Shown here piece after piece: positions 17,033 to 24,797 of a DNA stretch of 52,728 nt. Positions within the stretch are counted from its first letter, which is position 1, and the number at the start of each line of letters is the position of its first letter. This DNA is from CBFGTJ01 sp965651815. GTDB taxonomy: Bacteria; Actinomycetota; Acidimicrobiia; Acidimicrobiales; Microtrichaceae. Made by a program: the position numbers and the translations under genes. The stretch is from positions 1 to 52,728 of the forward strand of contig CBFGTJ010000002.1 in the NCBI GenBank assembly GCA_965651815.1, in the 5' to 3' direction. The notes beneath the pieces were generated by a model. It had not been told where the DNA came from and did no database searches. It saw only the letters and a list, made by a program, of their open reading frames with translations.

Positions 17033-18271
17033 GTGCCGACGCGGGGCGTCCGCGGCGAGCTCTCCGAGTGGGGAGCCCGCGCCGTCGCGCACGGGTCGCG
17101 CCTGCCGGCGTCCACCGCGGGGCTGCTCATCGGGGTCACGCTGGCCCTGTCGTGGGTGTCCACCAGCGCCTTCGGTGGGACCGCGTCGGTGCCACCGCAC
17201 GCGTTCTACGTGCCGATCATGATCGCCGGGCTGCGCTTCGGCGCGGCCGGCGCGCTCGGGGCCTCCCTCGCCTCGACGTTGCTCGCGGGGCCGATGAGCT
17301 ACGCGGAGGTCGCGTCGCGCACGCCGCAGCCGCTGTCGGACTGGGCGGTGCGCGGCGTGTTCTTCGTGTTGGTGGGCCAGGCGCTCACGGCGATGGTCGG
17401 CCTGCGCACCGCCGGGCTCCACGCGGAGCTGGAGGACCTCCGCGCCACGAGGCGCCTGTGGGCGGCGCTGGACGGCGACCGCTTCTCGCTGCGCTACCAG
17501 CCGATCGTGTCGCTGCGCCGGGGCGGGCGCATCGTCGGCGCCGAGGCGCTCGTGCGCCTCGAGGAGCCGGACGGGGTGACCGTCGGGCCCGACCAGTTCG
17601 TGCCGGAGGCGGAGCGGACCGGGATGATCCGCGCGATCGGCGCCTGGGTGCTGCTCGAGGCCTGCCGCCAGTGCGCCCGGTGGCGGGACGAGGGCCTGCT
17701 CGAGGAGGGCTTCCGGCTGCACGTCAACGTGTCGCCCCTGGAGCTCGACTCGGCGACGTTCGTGGAGCAGGTGCAGGACACCCTGCGTGCGAGCGACCTG
17801 GACCCGGGGATGCTGTGCATCGAGATCACCGAGCACGCGATCGCCCAGGACTCGGAGCGGTTCCTCGACACGCTTCACCAGCTGCACCGGCTGGGGGTGT
17901 CCCTCGCCCTGGACGACTACGGCACGGGCCACGCGGGGCTCGGGCAGCTGCAACGCCTCCCGGTCGACGTGGTCAAGATCGACCAGTCCTTCGTGACCGG
18001 TCTCGACGAGCGACGGGACCGGGCGGTCATCACCCAGCACGTCACCTCGCTCGCCCGGTCGCTCGGCCTGGTGACGATCGCGGAGGGCGTGGAGCGTGCC
18101 CAGGAAGCCGCCGCGGTCGAGCGGCTCGGCTGCGACCTGGTGCAGGGGTACCACTTCGGGCGGCCGATGGGCGCGGACCAGTTCACCCTCGCGCTCGCCG
18201 CGGAGGGCACCGGCGCACGCGACGGCGCGACGCCGGGCGCACCGGCCACCGCACCGGGCGCACCGGGCTGA
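17033..18271 (+). CDS. Membrane-anchored EAL domain cyclic-di-GMP phosphodiesterase
   Basis: 412 residues. The N terminus has about three to four hydrophobic segments (residues ~18-130) resembling small integral sensor modules. The EAL domain (about 145-395) is complete: EALVRLEEP near residue 171, NVSPLEL, EITEHAI, DDYGTGHAGL, VKIDQSF, AEGVER and QGYHFGRP. It should therefore hydrolyse c-di-GMP to pGpG. No GGDEF domain is attached or nearby. The start is the GTG at 17033 with GGAGG at 17023-17027; an in-frame ATG at 17021 overlaps that Shine-Dalgarno. Divergent from the phosphatase-kinase operon. The tail is Ala/Gly/Pro-rich. Confidence 0.9.
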   Translation: MPTRGVRGELSEWGARAVAHGSRLPASTAGLLIGVTLALSWVSTSAFGGTASVPPHAFYVPIMIAGLRFGAAGALGASLASTLLAGPMSYAEVASRTPQPLSDWAVRGVFFVLVGQALTAMVGLRTAGLHAELEDLRATRRLWAALDGDRFSLRYQPIVSLRRGGRIVGAEALVRLEEPDGVTVGPDQFVPEAERTGMIRAIGAWVLLEACRQCARWRDEGLLEEGFRLHVNVSPLELDSATFVEQVQDTLRASDLDPGMLCIEITEHAIAQDSERFLDTLHQLHRLGVSLALDDYGTGHAGLGQLQRLPVDVVKIDQSFVTGLDERRDRAVITQHVTSLARSLGLVTIAEGVERAQEAAAVERLGCDLVQGYHFGRPMGADQFTLALAAEGTGARDGATPGAPATAPGAPG

Positions 18272-18299
18272 CCTCCCCGCGTGGCGTCGGCCGGGCGCG

Positions 18300-18431
18300 T
18301 CAGCTGGGACGGCGTCGACGGGCCCGCAGGCGGGCCCACCACTCCGTCAGGCGTGTTCGGTCGAGACGGTCGGCCACCGCTGCGGCCACGACGAGGACCG
18401 CGACGATGGCGACGACGGTGGCCCAGTCCAT
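18300..18431 (-). CDS. 43-residue single-span membrane peptide
   Basis: Short gene: ATG at 18431, TGA at 18300-18302, preceded by GGGAGG 5 bases before the start. The product begins MDWATVVAIVAVLVVAAAVA (one membrane span with the N terminus likely outside) and ends in a basic amphipathic stretch with eight Arg in its last 14 residues. No similarity is recognised. A good Shine-Dalgarno, a clean hydrophobic span and a basic tail argue for a real gene, perhaps a regulatory membrane peptide. Confidence 0.6.
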   Translation of the reverse strand: MDWATVVAIVAVLVVAAAVADRLDRTRLTEWWARLRARRRRPS

Positions 18432-18530
18432 GCGAGCCTCCCTCTCCATCCTCTCCCCACACACTGAGGGACCGCCGCCCGGATGGCAATGGGGCCGTCG
18501 CCGTCCGCCACCGACCGCCGGACGCGGCGA

Positions 18531-18552
18531 AACCCCCGCCGTAGCAGGGGTT
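18531..18552 (-). terminator. Hairpin after tRNA-Pro
   Basis: Arms AACCCC (18531-18536) and GGGGTT (18547-18552) lie 8 bases past the tRNA 3' end; the minus-strand RNA stem AACCCC/GGGGTT is followed by TTCG. Likely tRNA terminator. Confidence 0.5.
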
Positions 18553-18560
18553 CCGTGCCG

Positions 18561-18635
18561 TCGGGCTGGGGAGATTCGAACTCCCGACCTCTTGACCCCC
18601 AGTCAAGCGCGCTAACCAAACTGCGCCACAGCCCG
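18561..18635 (-). tRNA. tRNA-Pro(GGG)
   Basis: 75 bases. The acceptor stem CGGGCTG/CAGCCCG is perfect, with discriminator A at 18561. Anticodon stem CTTGA/TCAAG encloses a 7-base loop CTGGGGG with anticodon GGG, reading CCC/CCU proline codons. The T arm has GTTCGAATC. The 3' CCA is not encoded. Confidence 0.97.
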
Positions 18636-18645
18636 GGGAGGGGTC

Positions 18646-18651
18646 ACTGTA
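18646..18651 (-). promoter_or_regulatory. -10 hexamer TACAGT for tRNA-Pro
   Basis: Minus-strand TACAGT, 10 bases before the mature tRNA 5' end; an 18-base spacer separates it from TTCTGC, a poor -35. Confidence 0.4.
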
Positions 18652-18703
18652 CCCCAGCGGCCCGGAGGGGCAGAACCGGCACCGAGCCCACCGATCTGTC
18701 GGG

Positions 18704-18730
18704 GATCCCGGTCGCCAGGCGACCAGGATC
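18704..18730 (-). terminator. Strong hairpin terminator after the acyl-CoA carboxylase operon
   Basis: GATCC-x-GGTCGCC (18704-18716) and GGCGACC-x-GGATC (18718-18730) form a 13-bp stem, counting a U-G pair in the minus-strand RNA, 43 bases past the stop of the zinc-ribbon gene. Confidence 0.5.
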
Positions 18731-18773
18731 GCCGCGGAAAACGCCGCAGCGAGGACCGAGCAGCCGGCTCAGG

Positions 18774-19019
18774 TCACCCGAAGAGCCACTGGAGGCCCTG
18801 GATCAGGCGCCAGCCGAGGTACACGACGACCGCGGCGAGCAGCAGCCAGAAGTGCCACGGCACCTTCGGCTCGGGCTCCTCCTCCCTGCCCGGGGCGCTC
18901 GACTGCACGAAGCCGGGACGCTCGCCGGGGTCGGCGACGTGGTGCCCCTGGGGGCAGTCACCCCCGGGCGTCAGCGTCGAGGGGGTGTAGAAGCGGTCGC
19001 ACTCGTCGCACCAGGGCAT
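18774..19019 (-). CDS. 81-residue zinc-ribbon membrane protein
   Basis: N-terminal MPWCDECDRFYTPSTL with CxxC and a second CPQGHH site about 17 residues on, consistent with zinc binding. A short charged linker (about 30-55) follows, then one C-terminal membrane span (WHFWLLLAAVVVYLGWRL). It starts 7 bases after the acyl-CoA carboxylase beta stop, in the operon place where actinobacteria often carry the small AccE epsilon subunit, although it does not look like AccE. Function is unknown; a membrane-tethered accessory for the carboxylase is a guess from position. Confidence 0.75.
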   Translation of the reverse strand: MPWCDECDRFYTPSTLTPGGDCPQGHHVADPGERPGFVQSSAPGREEEPEPKVPWHFWLLLAAVVVYLGWRLIQGLQWLFG

Positions 19020-19026
19020 CGGGACC

Positions 19027-20592
19027 TCAGACCGGTGGCACGCCGTGCCGTCGCGTCGAGAAGTGGCGGGTCTTGCCGGCCGCCCGCACCAGGCGGCGGT
19101 GGACCTCGCCACGGAGCTGGTCCCAGTCGATCACCGCGTCGACGACGAGCTCCGACGCGAGGCGCAGCAGGTCGACGTCCTCCTCGTAGAGCCGCCGCTG
19201 CTCGGCGACGAAGGCCTCGCGCTCCTCCGGGTCCTCGATCGCGGCGATCCGGTTGGCGTACACCGCGTTCACCGCCGCCTCGGGGCCCATCACCGCGATC
19301 TTCGCGGTCGGGAGCGCCAAGGTGGCTTCGGGCTCGAACGCCGGGCCGCTCATGGCGTAGAGCCCGGCGCCGTAGGCCTTGCGCACGATGACCGACACCT
19401 TCGGCACGGTCGCCTCCGACACGGCGGTGATCATCTTCGCCCCGTGGCGGATGATGCCCTCCCGCTCGACCTGGGTGCCGATCATGAACCCCGGCACGTC
19501 CGCGAGGAAGATCAGCGGCACGTTGAACGCGTCCGCCAGCCAGATGAACCGGGCGGCCTTGTCGGCGGAGTCGCTGAAGAGCACCCCGCCCTTGTGCATC
19601 GGGTTGTTCGCGACGATCCCCACCGGCCGCCCCTCGAGCAGCCCGAAGCCGACGATGAGCTCGGGGGCGAACAGCGGCTTGATCTCGAAGAACGACTCGG
19701 CGTCGAGCAGGCCGTCGAGCACGTCGTGCATGTCGTAGCCGGCCGTGTCCTCCTCCGGCACGACGTCCGCGGTCAGCGGCCGCTCCGGCGGCACCGCCTC
19801 GTACACCGGCGGGTCCTCGCTCCAGCGGGACGGGAGGTAGGTCAGGTAGGCCCGGGCCTGGGCGATCGCGTCCTCGTCGTCCACGGCGAGGTTGTCGCCG
19901 CAACCGGACACGGTCGCGTGCATGCGCGCCCCGCCGGTCTCCTCGAGGGTCGCGACCTCGCCGATGACCATCTCGGCCATCCGGGGCGACCCCAGGTACA
20001 TCGAGGCGTTGCCCTCCACCATGATCACGATGTCGGTGAACGCCGGGATGTAGGCGCCGCCGGCGGCGGAGGGGCCGAACAGGCAGCACACCTGCGGCAC
20101 CTTCCCCGACAGGCGCACCTGGTTGTAGAAGATGCGCCCCGCACCCCGCCGCCCGGGGAACAGCTCGACCTGGTCGGTGATGCGGGCCCCCGCGGAGTCG
20201 ACCAGCCACACCACCGGCAGCTCGTCACGCAGCGCGGTCTCGGTCAGCCGCACGATCTTCTCGACGGTGCGGGCGCCCCACGAACCGGCCTTCACGGTCG
20301 GGTCGTTGGCCATCACGCACACGGGCCGGCCGTCGACCTCGCCGACGCCGGTGACGACCCCGTCCGCGGGCAGGTTCGGATCCATGTCGGGCCGGTAGGG
20401 GGCGTTCGCGAGCAGCTGGTCCTCGACGAACGTGCCGGGATCGCACAGCAGGTCGATGCGGTCACGGACGAACAGCTTCCCCTGCTTCGCCAGCTTCTCC
20501 CCGCCCGTCGCGAGGTTCCCCTCGAGGGCGCGTGCGGTGGCGCGCGCGAGGCGCTGGGCGTGGTCCTCCACGTGTTCGCTCTGGTCACCCAC
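19027..20592 (-). CDS. Acyl-CoA carboxylase carboxyltransferase (beta) subunit
   Basis: 521 residues, full length for AccD/PccB-type subunits. Two crotonase-like halves are visible: the N half has VDSAGARITDQ, and GPSAAGGAYIPAFTD that helps form an oxyanion hole; the C half has VANNPMHKGGVLFSDSADKA, DVPGFMIGTQVER and RKAYGAGLYAMSG. It transfers carboxyl from carboxybiotin to acetyl-, propionyl- or a related acyl-CoA; the substrate-selecting residue cannot be assigned reliably here. The biotin carboxylase alpha subunit is elsewhere. GTG 20592 has an imperfect GAGACT box 7 bases upstream. Followed by a zinc-ribbon membrane protein. Confidence 0.93.
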   Translation of the reverse strand: MGDQSEHVEDHAQRLARATARALEGNLATGGEKLAKQGKLFVRDRIDLLCDPGTFVEDQLLANAPYRPDMDPNLPADGVVTGVGEVDGRPVCVMANDPTVKAGSWGARTVEKIVRLTETALRDELPVVWLVDSAGARITDQVELFPGRRGAGRIFYNQVRLSGKVPQVCCLFGPSAAGGAYIPAFTDIVIMVEGNASMYLGSPRMAEMVIGEVATLEETGGARMHATVSGCGDNLAVDDEDAIAQARAYLTYLPSRWSEDPPVYEAVPPERPLTADVVPEEDTAGYDMHDVLDGLLDAESFFEIKPLFAPELIVGFGLLEGRPVGIVANNPMHKGGVLFSDSADKAARFIWLADAFNVPLIFLADVPGFMIGTQVEREGIIRHGAKMITAVSEATVPKVSVIVRKAYGAGLYAMSGPAFEPEATLALPTAKIAVMGPEAAVNAVYANRIAAIEDPEEREAFVAEQRRLYEEDVDLLRLASELVVDAVIDWDQLRGEVHRRLVRAAGKTRHFSTRRHGVPPV

Positions 20593-20668
20593 GGCGGGCA
20601 GTCTCGCGGAGGCGGCGACCGGCGTCAGGTTCGGCCCGCCGCGAGCCCGGCACGTCGCCGAACGGCGC

Positions 20669-21601
20669 TCAGCCGATGGCGACGAGGTCGACGGTGAAGA
20701 CCAGGGAGTCGCCCGGGGCGGGCCCCTGGTCGCCGTACGCGAGGTCCGGGGGGATGACGAGGGTGCGGCGGCCGCCGACCTTCATGCCGACGAGCCCCTC
20801 GCCCCAGCCACGGATGACCTCGTCCAGGGGGAAGCTGATCGGGCTGCCCCGGTCCCACGACGAGTCGAACACCTCACCCGTGGTCGCCGCGGCACCGACG
20901 TAGTGGACGGTCACCGAGTCGCCCTCGGCCACGGCGGCGCCGGTGCCCTCGACGTCGTCGACGACCTGCAGCTCGTCGACGGGTCCGGTGGCCTCGAGCG
21001 TCGGCACGCCACGCGCCTCGATCTGGGCGAGCACCTCGAGGTCCTCGGCCGACAGGCCCTCCCGGGCGACCAGGTCGACGGTGAACACGAGCGCGTCGCC
21101 GGGGGCGGGCCCCTGGTCGCCGTACGCGAGGTCCGCGGGGATGATCAGGGTGCGGCGGCCGCCGACCTTCATGCCGACCAGCCCCTCGCCCCAGCCACGG
21201 ATGACCTGGCCGAGGCCGAACTCGGCCGGCTCGCCCCGCTCCCACGACGAGTCGAACACCTCGCCGGTGGTCGCCGCGGCACCGATGTAGTGGACGGTCA
21301 CCGAGTCGCCCTCGATGACCTCCTCGCCGTTGCCCTCGATGACGTCGATGACCTCGAGCTCGCCGACCGAGCCGTCGCAGGCCGCCATCTCGGGCACGTC
21401 GCGCTCCTCGATGGCCTCGGGGCCCTCGGGCCCCGCCGGCGCGCCGCCCTCGACGGCGTAGACCTCGCTGCAGGGCTGCGCCGCGGCCGGCTCGTCGGAC
21501 GGCGTGGAACCGGAGCCGTCCTCGGCGTCCTCGCCGCAGGCGGCGAGGACCGACGAGCCCAGCAGGAGCACGGCGAAGGCGGCGGCGAAACGACGGGTCA
21601 C
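20669..21601 (-). CDS. Lipoprotein with two FKBP-type peptidyl-prolyl isomerase domains
   Basis: 310 residues. Signal peptide VTRRFAAAFAVLLLGSSVLA ends in lipobox LAAC with lipidated Cys22. Two FKBP domains follow (about 95-185 and 220-310), each with VTVHYxGAAATTGEVFDSSW, VIRGWGEGLVGMKVGGRRTL and LVFTVDLVA. It likely acts outside the membrane as a chaperone or prolyl isomerase. The DNA under the two domains is an in-frame repeat with a period of 387 bases. GTG 21601 puts the basic n-region right at the N terminus; an upstream TTG at 21625 is less likely. A third FKBP domain is encoded just upstream. Confidence 0.92.
   Translation of the reverse strand: MTRRFAAAFAVLLLGSSVLAACGEDAEDGSGSTPSDEPAAAQPCSEVYAVEGGAPAGPEGPEAIEERDVPEMAACDGSVGELEVIDVIEGNGEEVIEGDSVTVHYIGAAATTGEVFDSSWERGEPAEFGLGQVIRGWGEGLVGMKVGGRRTLIIPADLAYGDQGPAPGDALVFTVDLVAREGLSAEDLEVLAQIEARGVPTLEATGPVDELQVVDDVEGTGAAVAEGDSVTVHYVGAAATTGEVFDSSWDRGSPISFPLDEVIRGWGEGLVGMKVGGRRTLVIPPDLAYGDQGPAPGDSLVFTVDLVAIG
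20685..20933. repeat. FKBP domain repeat, copy A (partner 21072-21320)
   Basis: In-frame duplication within the two-domain FKBP gene at an offset of 387 bases (129 codons). The core 20721-20820 matches 21108-21207 at 96 of 100 positions; divergence rises toward both ends. Confidence 0.85.
21072..21320. repeat. FKBP domain repeat, copy B (partner 20685-20933)
   Basis: Second unit of the 387-base-period duplication, encoding the first FKBP domain after the signal peptide. Confidence 0.85.
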
Positions 21602-21661
21602 GTGAGGGTTCCGATCACTCGACAACAGGTGTGCGGCGCGCTGGGCGGCGGGGTCCGCGGC

Positions 21662-22057
21662 TCAGCGCCACGTCACGTCGACGAGGTCGACGGTGAACAC
21701 GAGGGTCTCGCCGGGGGCGATGCCGGCGCCCGGGGGAGGGTGCTCCCCGTAGGCCATGTGGGAGGGGATGACGAGGTGGCGACGGCCGCCGACCTTCATC
21801 CCCACCAGCCCCTCGCTCCAGCCACGGATGACCCCGTCGAGGGGGAACTGGATCGGGGCGCCCCGGTCCCAGGACGCGTCGAACTGTGCGCCGGTGGAGG
21901 CGGAGACGCCCACGTAGTGGGCGGTCACGGTGGCGCCGGGGGTCACCTCGTCGCCGGTGCCGTCCACCTCGTCGGTCACCTTCAGCTCCGTGACCGGCTC
22001 GGTGGCGCCCAGCACGGGCTTGCCCCTCGCTTCGATCTCCTCGAGTACCTGGCGCAT
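21662..22057 (-). CDS. Single-domain FKBP-type peptidyl-prolyl isomerase
   Basis: 131 residues, one FKBP domain (about 38-131) with VTAHYVGVSASTGAQFDASW, VIRGWSEGLVGMKVGGRRHL and the AYGEHPPPGAGI loop that is typical of active bacterial FKBPs. There is no signal peptide, so it is probably cytoplasmic. ATG 22057 has GGAGAGG just upstream. It precedes the two-domain FKBP lipoprotein gene by 60 bases on the same strand, so one transcript may give a cytoplasmic and a secreted form. Confidence 0.93.
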   Translation of the reverse strand: MRQVLEEIEARGKPVLGATEPVTELKVTDEVDGTGDEVTPGATVTAHYVGVSASTGAQFDASWDRGAPIQFPLDGVIRGWSEGLVGMKVGGRRHLVIPSHMAYGEHPPPGAGIAPGETLVFTVDLVDVTWR

Positions 22058-22113
22058 CGGCCTCTCCGATCCGATCGGCGGTCCCGCCGAACGCCGGGCG
22101 AGGCTAGCGGTTG

Positions 22114-23442
22114 TCAGTCACCGCGCCGACGCACCCGCAGCTTGATCGGGGTGCCTCCGAGGTCGAACTCCTCCGCGATGCACCGCTCGATGTAGCGCAG
22201 GTAGCTGCGGGGGATCTCCTTGTTGGTGAAGATCGTGAACGTCGGCGGGTCCGTCGCGCCCTGGGTGGCGTACAGGATGCGGCCGCCGTGGGGCGCCGGC
22301 TGGGCCTGCTGCGCGCGCCGGATCAGCTCGTTGACCTTCCGGGTCGGCACCCTCGTCCGGTACTGGGAGATCGTGTCCGCGAGCGCCGGGAGCAGGCGGT
22401 GCACCCCGCGCCCCGACAGCGCGGAGATGCGCAGGACGGGGTTGTCGCCGAGGAAGTGGAGCCGCTGGTCCACCTGGTACAGCACCTCCTTGCGGGCCTC
22501 CTCGTCGAGCAGCTCCCACTTGTTGAGCAGCACGATCACCGGGCACCCCGCGCCGTCCACCCGCTCGGCGAGCCGCTGGTCCTGGTGGGTCACGCCCTCG
22601 GTGGCGTCGACCACGAGCAGCGCGACGTCGGCCTCGTCGACCGACTTCAGGGCGCGCACCATGGAGAAGTACTCGGTGCCCTCGTCGATGCGCGAGCGAC
22701 GGCGCATCCCGGCGGTGTCGATGAACCGGAGCGTGCCCGCCTCGGTCTCGACCACGGTGTCGATCGAGTCGCGGGTCGTGCCGGGCATGTCGTGCACGAC
22801 CGCGCGGTCCTCCCCGATGAGCCGGTTGAACAGGGTGGACTTGCCGACGTTCGGCCGCCCGACGATCGCGACCGACACGACGTCCCCGCGCTCCCGGCTG
22901 TCGGCCTCCTCGACCTCGTGCTCGGCGGCCCGCGGCGGCGGGAGCTGCGCGACGACCTCGTCGAGCAGGTCGCCGGTGCGGCGCCCGTGCAGGGCGGACA
23001 CGGGGTGCGGGTCACCGAGGCCCAGGGACAGCAGCTCCCACATCTGCGCCTCGTGGGTCGGGTCGTCGACCTTGTTCGCGACCAGCAGCACCGGAGCCGA
23101 CACGCCGCGCAGCAGCTGGGCGACCCGGGCGTCGTCGTCGGTCACCCCCGCCGACGCATCGACGACGAACAGCACCAGGTCGGCGTCCCGGATCGCCTGC
23201 TCCGACTGCGCGCTCACCTTCCGGTCGAGCGCGTCGCCGCGGGCCATCCAGCCGCCGGTGTCGACGAGCCGGAACCGCCGGCCGGCCCAGTCGGCCTCGA
23301 CCTCCTTGCGGTCCCGGGTGACGCCGGGCTTCTCCTCGACGATCGCGACGCGCCGGCCGAGGATCCGGTTGACCAGGGTGGACTTGCCGACGTTGGGTCT
23401 CCCGACGATGGCCACCAGCGGCAGCTCAGCGGGGGTGCTCAC
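22114..23442 (-). CDS. der: Ribosome-assembly GTPase Der (EngA)
   Basis: 442 residues. Two tandem Era-like GTPase domains are present, each with GRPNVGKST (G1), a DTxG motif (DTGGWMA and DTAGMRR) and an NKxD-type motif (NKVDD and NKWEL), plus the C-terminal KH-like domain (residues ~345-442). Der acts in 50S subunit maturation. The start is uncertain: GTG 23442 has GGAG 9 bases upstream and puts the first G domain close to the N terminus; ATG 23475 would add 11 residues. der follows cmk directly in mycobacteria but here is separated by several genes. Confidence 0.94.
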   Translation of the reverse strand: MSTPAELPLVAIVGRPNVGKSTLVNRILGRRVAIVEEKPGVTRDRKEVEADWAGRRFRLVDTGGWMARGDALDRKVSAQSEQAIRDADLVLFVVDASAGVTDDDARVAQLLRGVSAPVLLVANKVDDPTHEAQMWELLSLGLGDPHPVSALHGRRTGDLLDEVVAQLPPPRAAEHEVEEADSRERGDVVSVAIVGRPNVGKSTLFNRLIGEDRAVVHDMPGTTRDSIDTVVETEAGTLRFIDTAGMRRRSRIDEGTEYFSMVRALKSVDEADVALLVVDATEGVTHQDQRLAERVDGAGCPVIVLLNKWELLDEEARKEVLYQVDQRLHFLGDNPVLRISALSGRGVHRLLPALADTISQYRTRVPTRKVNELIRRAQQAQPAPHGGRILYATQGATDPPTFTIFTNKEIPRSYLRYIERCIAEEFDLGGTPIKLRVRRRGD

Positions 23443-23592
23443 AGTTGCGCGCTCCGATCGAGAGGGACCCGACATGGTACCCGGCGACTCCTGCGTGGCC
23501 CTGCGGCCCCGTGCGGCGGCACCGGCCCGTGTGCTCAACTGCGGGCAGGGGATCTCGGGGGCGGTCCCACCGCCCGGACGAAGGGGGACGTC

Positions 23593-24768
23593 ATGGTCGG
23601 CAGGTCGACGACCCGGCAGGTGCGAGGGCTCGCCGCGGTGCTGTCGGTGGCGGCGCTCGTGGCACTCGCCGCGTGCGTCCCGCCCCCGCCCGAGCCGGCA
23701 CAGGGCCGTGACCCGAACGACGCGCCGCGTGCGGCGGAGCCCGCGTACCGCGAGCGCGGGCCCTACGACGTGGGCGTGACGTCGGTCCAGCTCAGCGACC
23801 GCTCGATGGAGGTCTGGTACCCGGTCGACCCGGGCGACGCCGAGGGGCCCGCGGACGAGTACCACATCCGGCGGTTCGTCAGCGCCGCCTTCGACGCCCT
23901 GATCCCGCCGGACGTGGACCCGCCGTTCGTGACCGACGCGGTGCGCGACGTGCCCGCATCGGACGACGGCCCCTTCCCGCTGGTGCTGTTCTCGCACGGC
24001 TTCGCCAGCTACCGCTTCCAGTCGACGTTCCTCACGACGCACCTCGCGAGCTGGGGCTTCGTCGTGGTGTCACCCGACTACCTCGAGCGCGGCCTGCGCG
24101 CCGTGCTGGGCGAGCCGCCGGCGCGCGCCCGCAGCGACCTCGACGTGGCGGACGAGGCCATCCGGGTCGCCCGTGAGCTCGGCGGCGACCCGGGGCACCT
24201 GCTCGCGGGCACGGTCGACCCGGCGGCGGTGTACCCGGTCGGCCACTCGGCCGGGGGCGGGACCTCGCTGCGGCTGCTCGGCCGACCCGACGTCCACTCG
24301 GCGATCCCGCTCGCCGCGGGGTTGAGCATCCAGAACCTGCTCGAGGGCCGGCTGCCGCTCCCACCCGGGAAGGCGGTGACCTGGATCGCCGCGCCCGCGG
24401 ACCGCATCGTGGGCATCGACGACGTGCGCCGGGGCTTCGACTACACCGCCGGCGAGCGCCGCATCGTCGAGGTCGGTGGGTCCGGCCACGTCAACGCGTT
24501 CAGCGACATCTGCGAGATCGGCGAGGGCGGGGTGGTGGCCCTCGCACGCGCGACGGGGCTCCCGATCCCCGAGGGCCTGCTGGTGCTCGGCGACGACGGC
24601 TGCCCCGTGCCGCCCTACCGCGACTCGCCGGAGGTGTGGGAGGAGGTCCGCCACTTCGTCACCGCGGAGCTCCGCTACCGGTCCGGGCTCGATGCCGACC
24701 CCGTCGGGCTGGGCGACGCGGTCACCTCGCAGCTCGACGACGTCGTGCGCTACCGGCACGACCCCTGA
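23593..24768 (+). CDS. Lipoprotein alpha/beta hydrolase (PAF-acetylhydrolase/dienelactone hydrolase-like)
   Basis: 391 residues. The signal peptide ends in lipobox LAAC with Cys28. The hydrolase domain starts with GPYDVGVTSVQL and MEVWYPVDP, has the oxyanion-side LFSHGFASYRFQS, and nucleophile Ser219 in GHSAGGG. A catalytic Asp (ADRIVGIDD region) and His (GSGHVNAF) are plausible. It is likely an extracytoplasmic esterase; the natural substrate is unknown. ATG 23593 has GGGGGAC upstream. Divergent from der, followed after 29 bases by ispH. Confidence 0.85.
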   Translation: MVGRSTTRQVRGLAAVLSVAALVALAACVPPPPEPAQGRDPNDAPRAAEPAYRERGPYDVGVTSVQLSDRSMEVWYPVDPGDAEGPADEYHIRRFVSAAFDALIPPDVDPPFVTDAVRDVPASDDGPFPLVLFSHGFASYRFQSTFLTTHLASWGFVVVSPDYLERGLRAVLGEPPARARSDLDVADEAIRVARELGGDPGHLLAGTVDPAAVYPVGHSAGGGTSLRLLGRPDVHSAIPLAAGLSIQNLLEGRLPLPPGKAVTWIAAPADRIVGIDDVRRGFDYTAGERRIVEVGGSGHVNAFSDICEIGEGGVVALARATGLPIPEGLLVLGDDGCPVPPYRDSPEVWEEVRHFVTAELRYRSGLDADPVGLGDAVTSQLDDVVRYRHDP

Positions 24769-24785
24769 GCGGTCGGCACGGGGCC

Positions 24786-24791
24786 TAGTGT
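24786..24791 (+). promoter_or_regulatory. -10 hexamer TAGTGT for ispH
   Basis: TAGTGT followed by exactly 6 bases and the GTG at 24798; leaderless arrangement. Confidence 0.5.
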
Positions 24792-24797
24792 CGTGGC

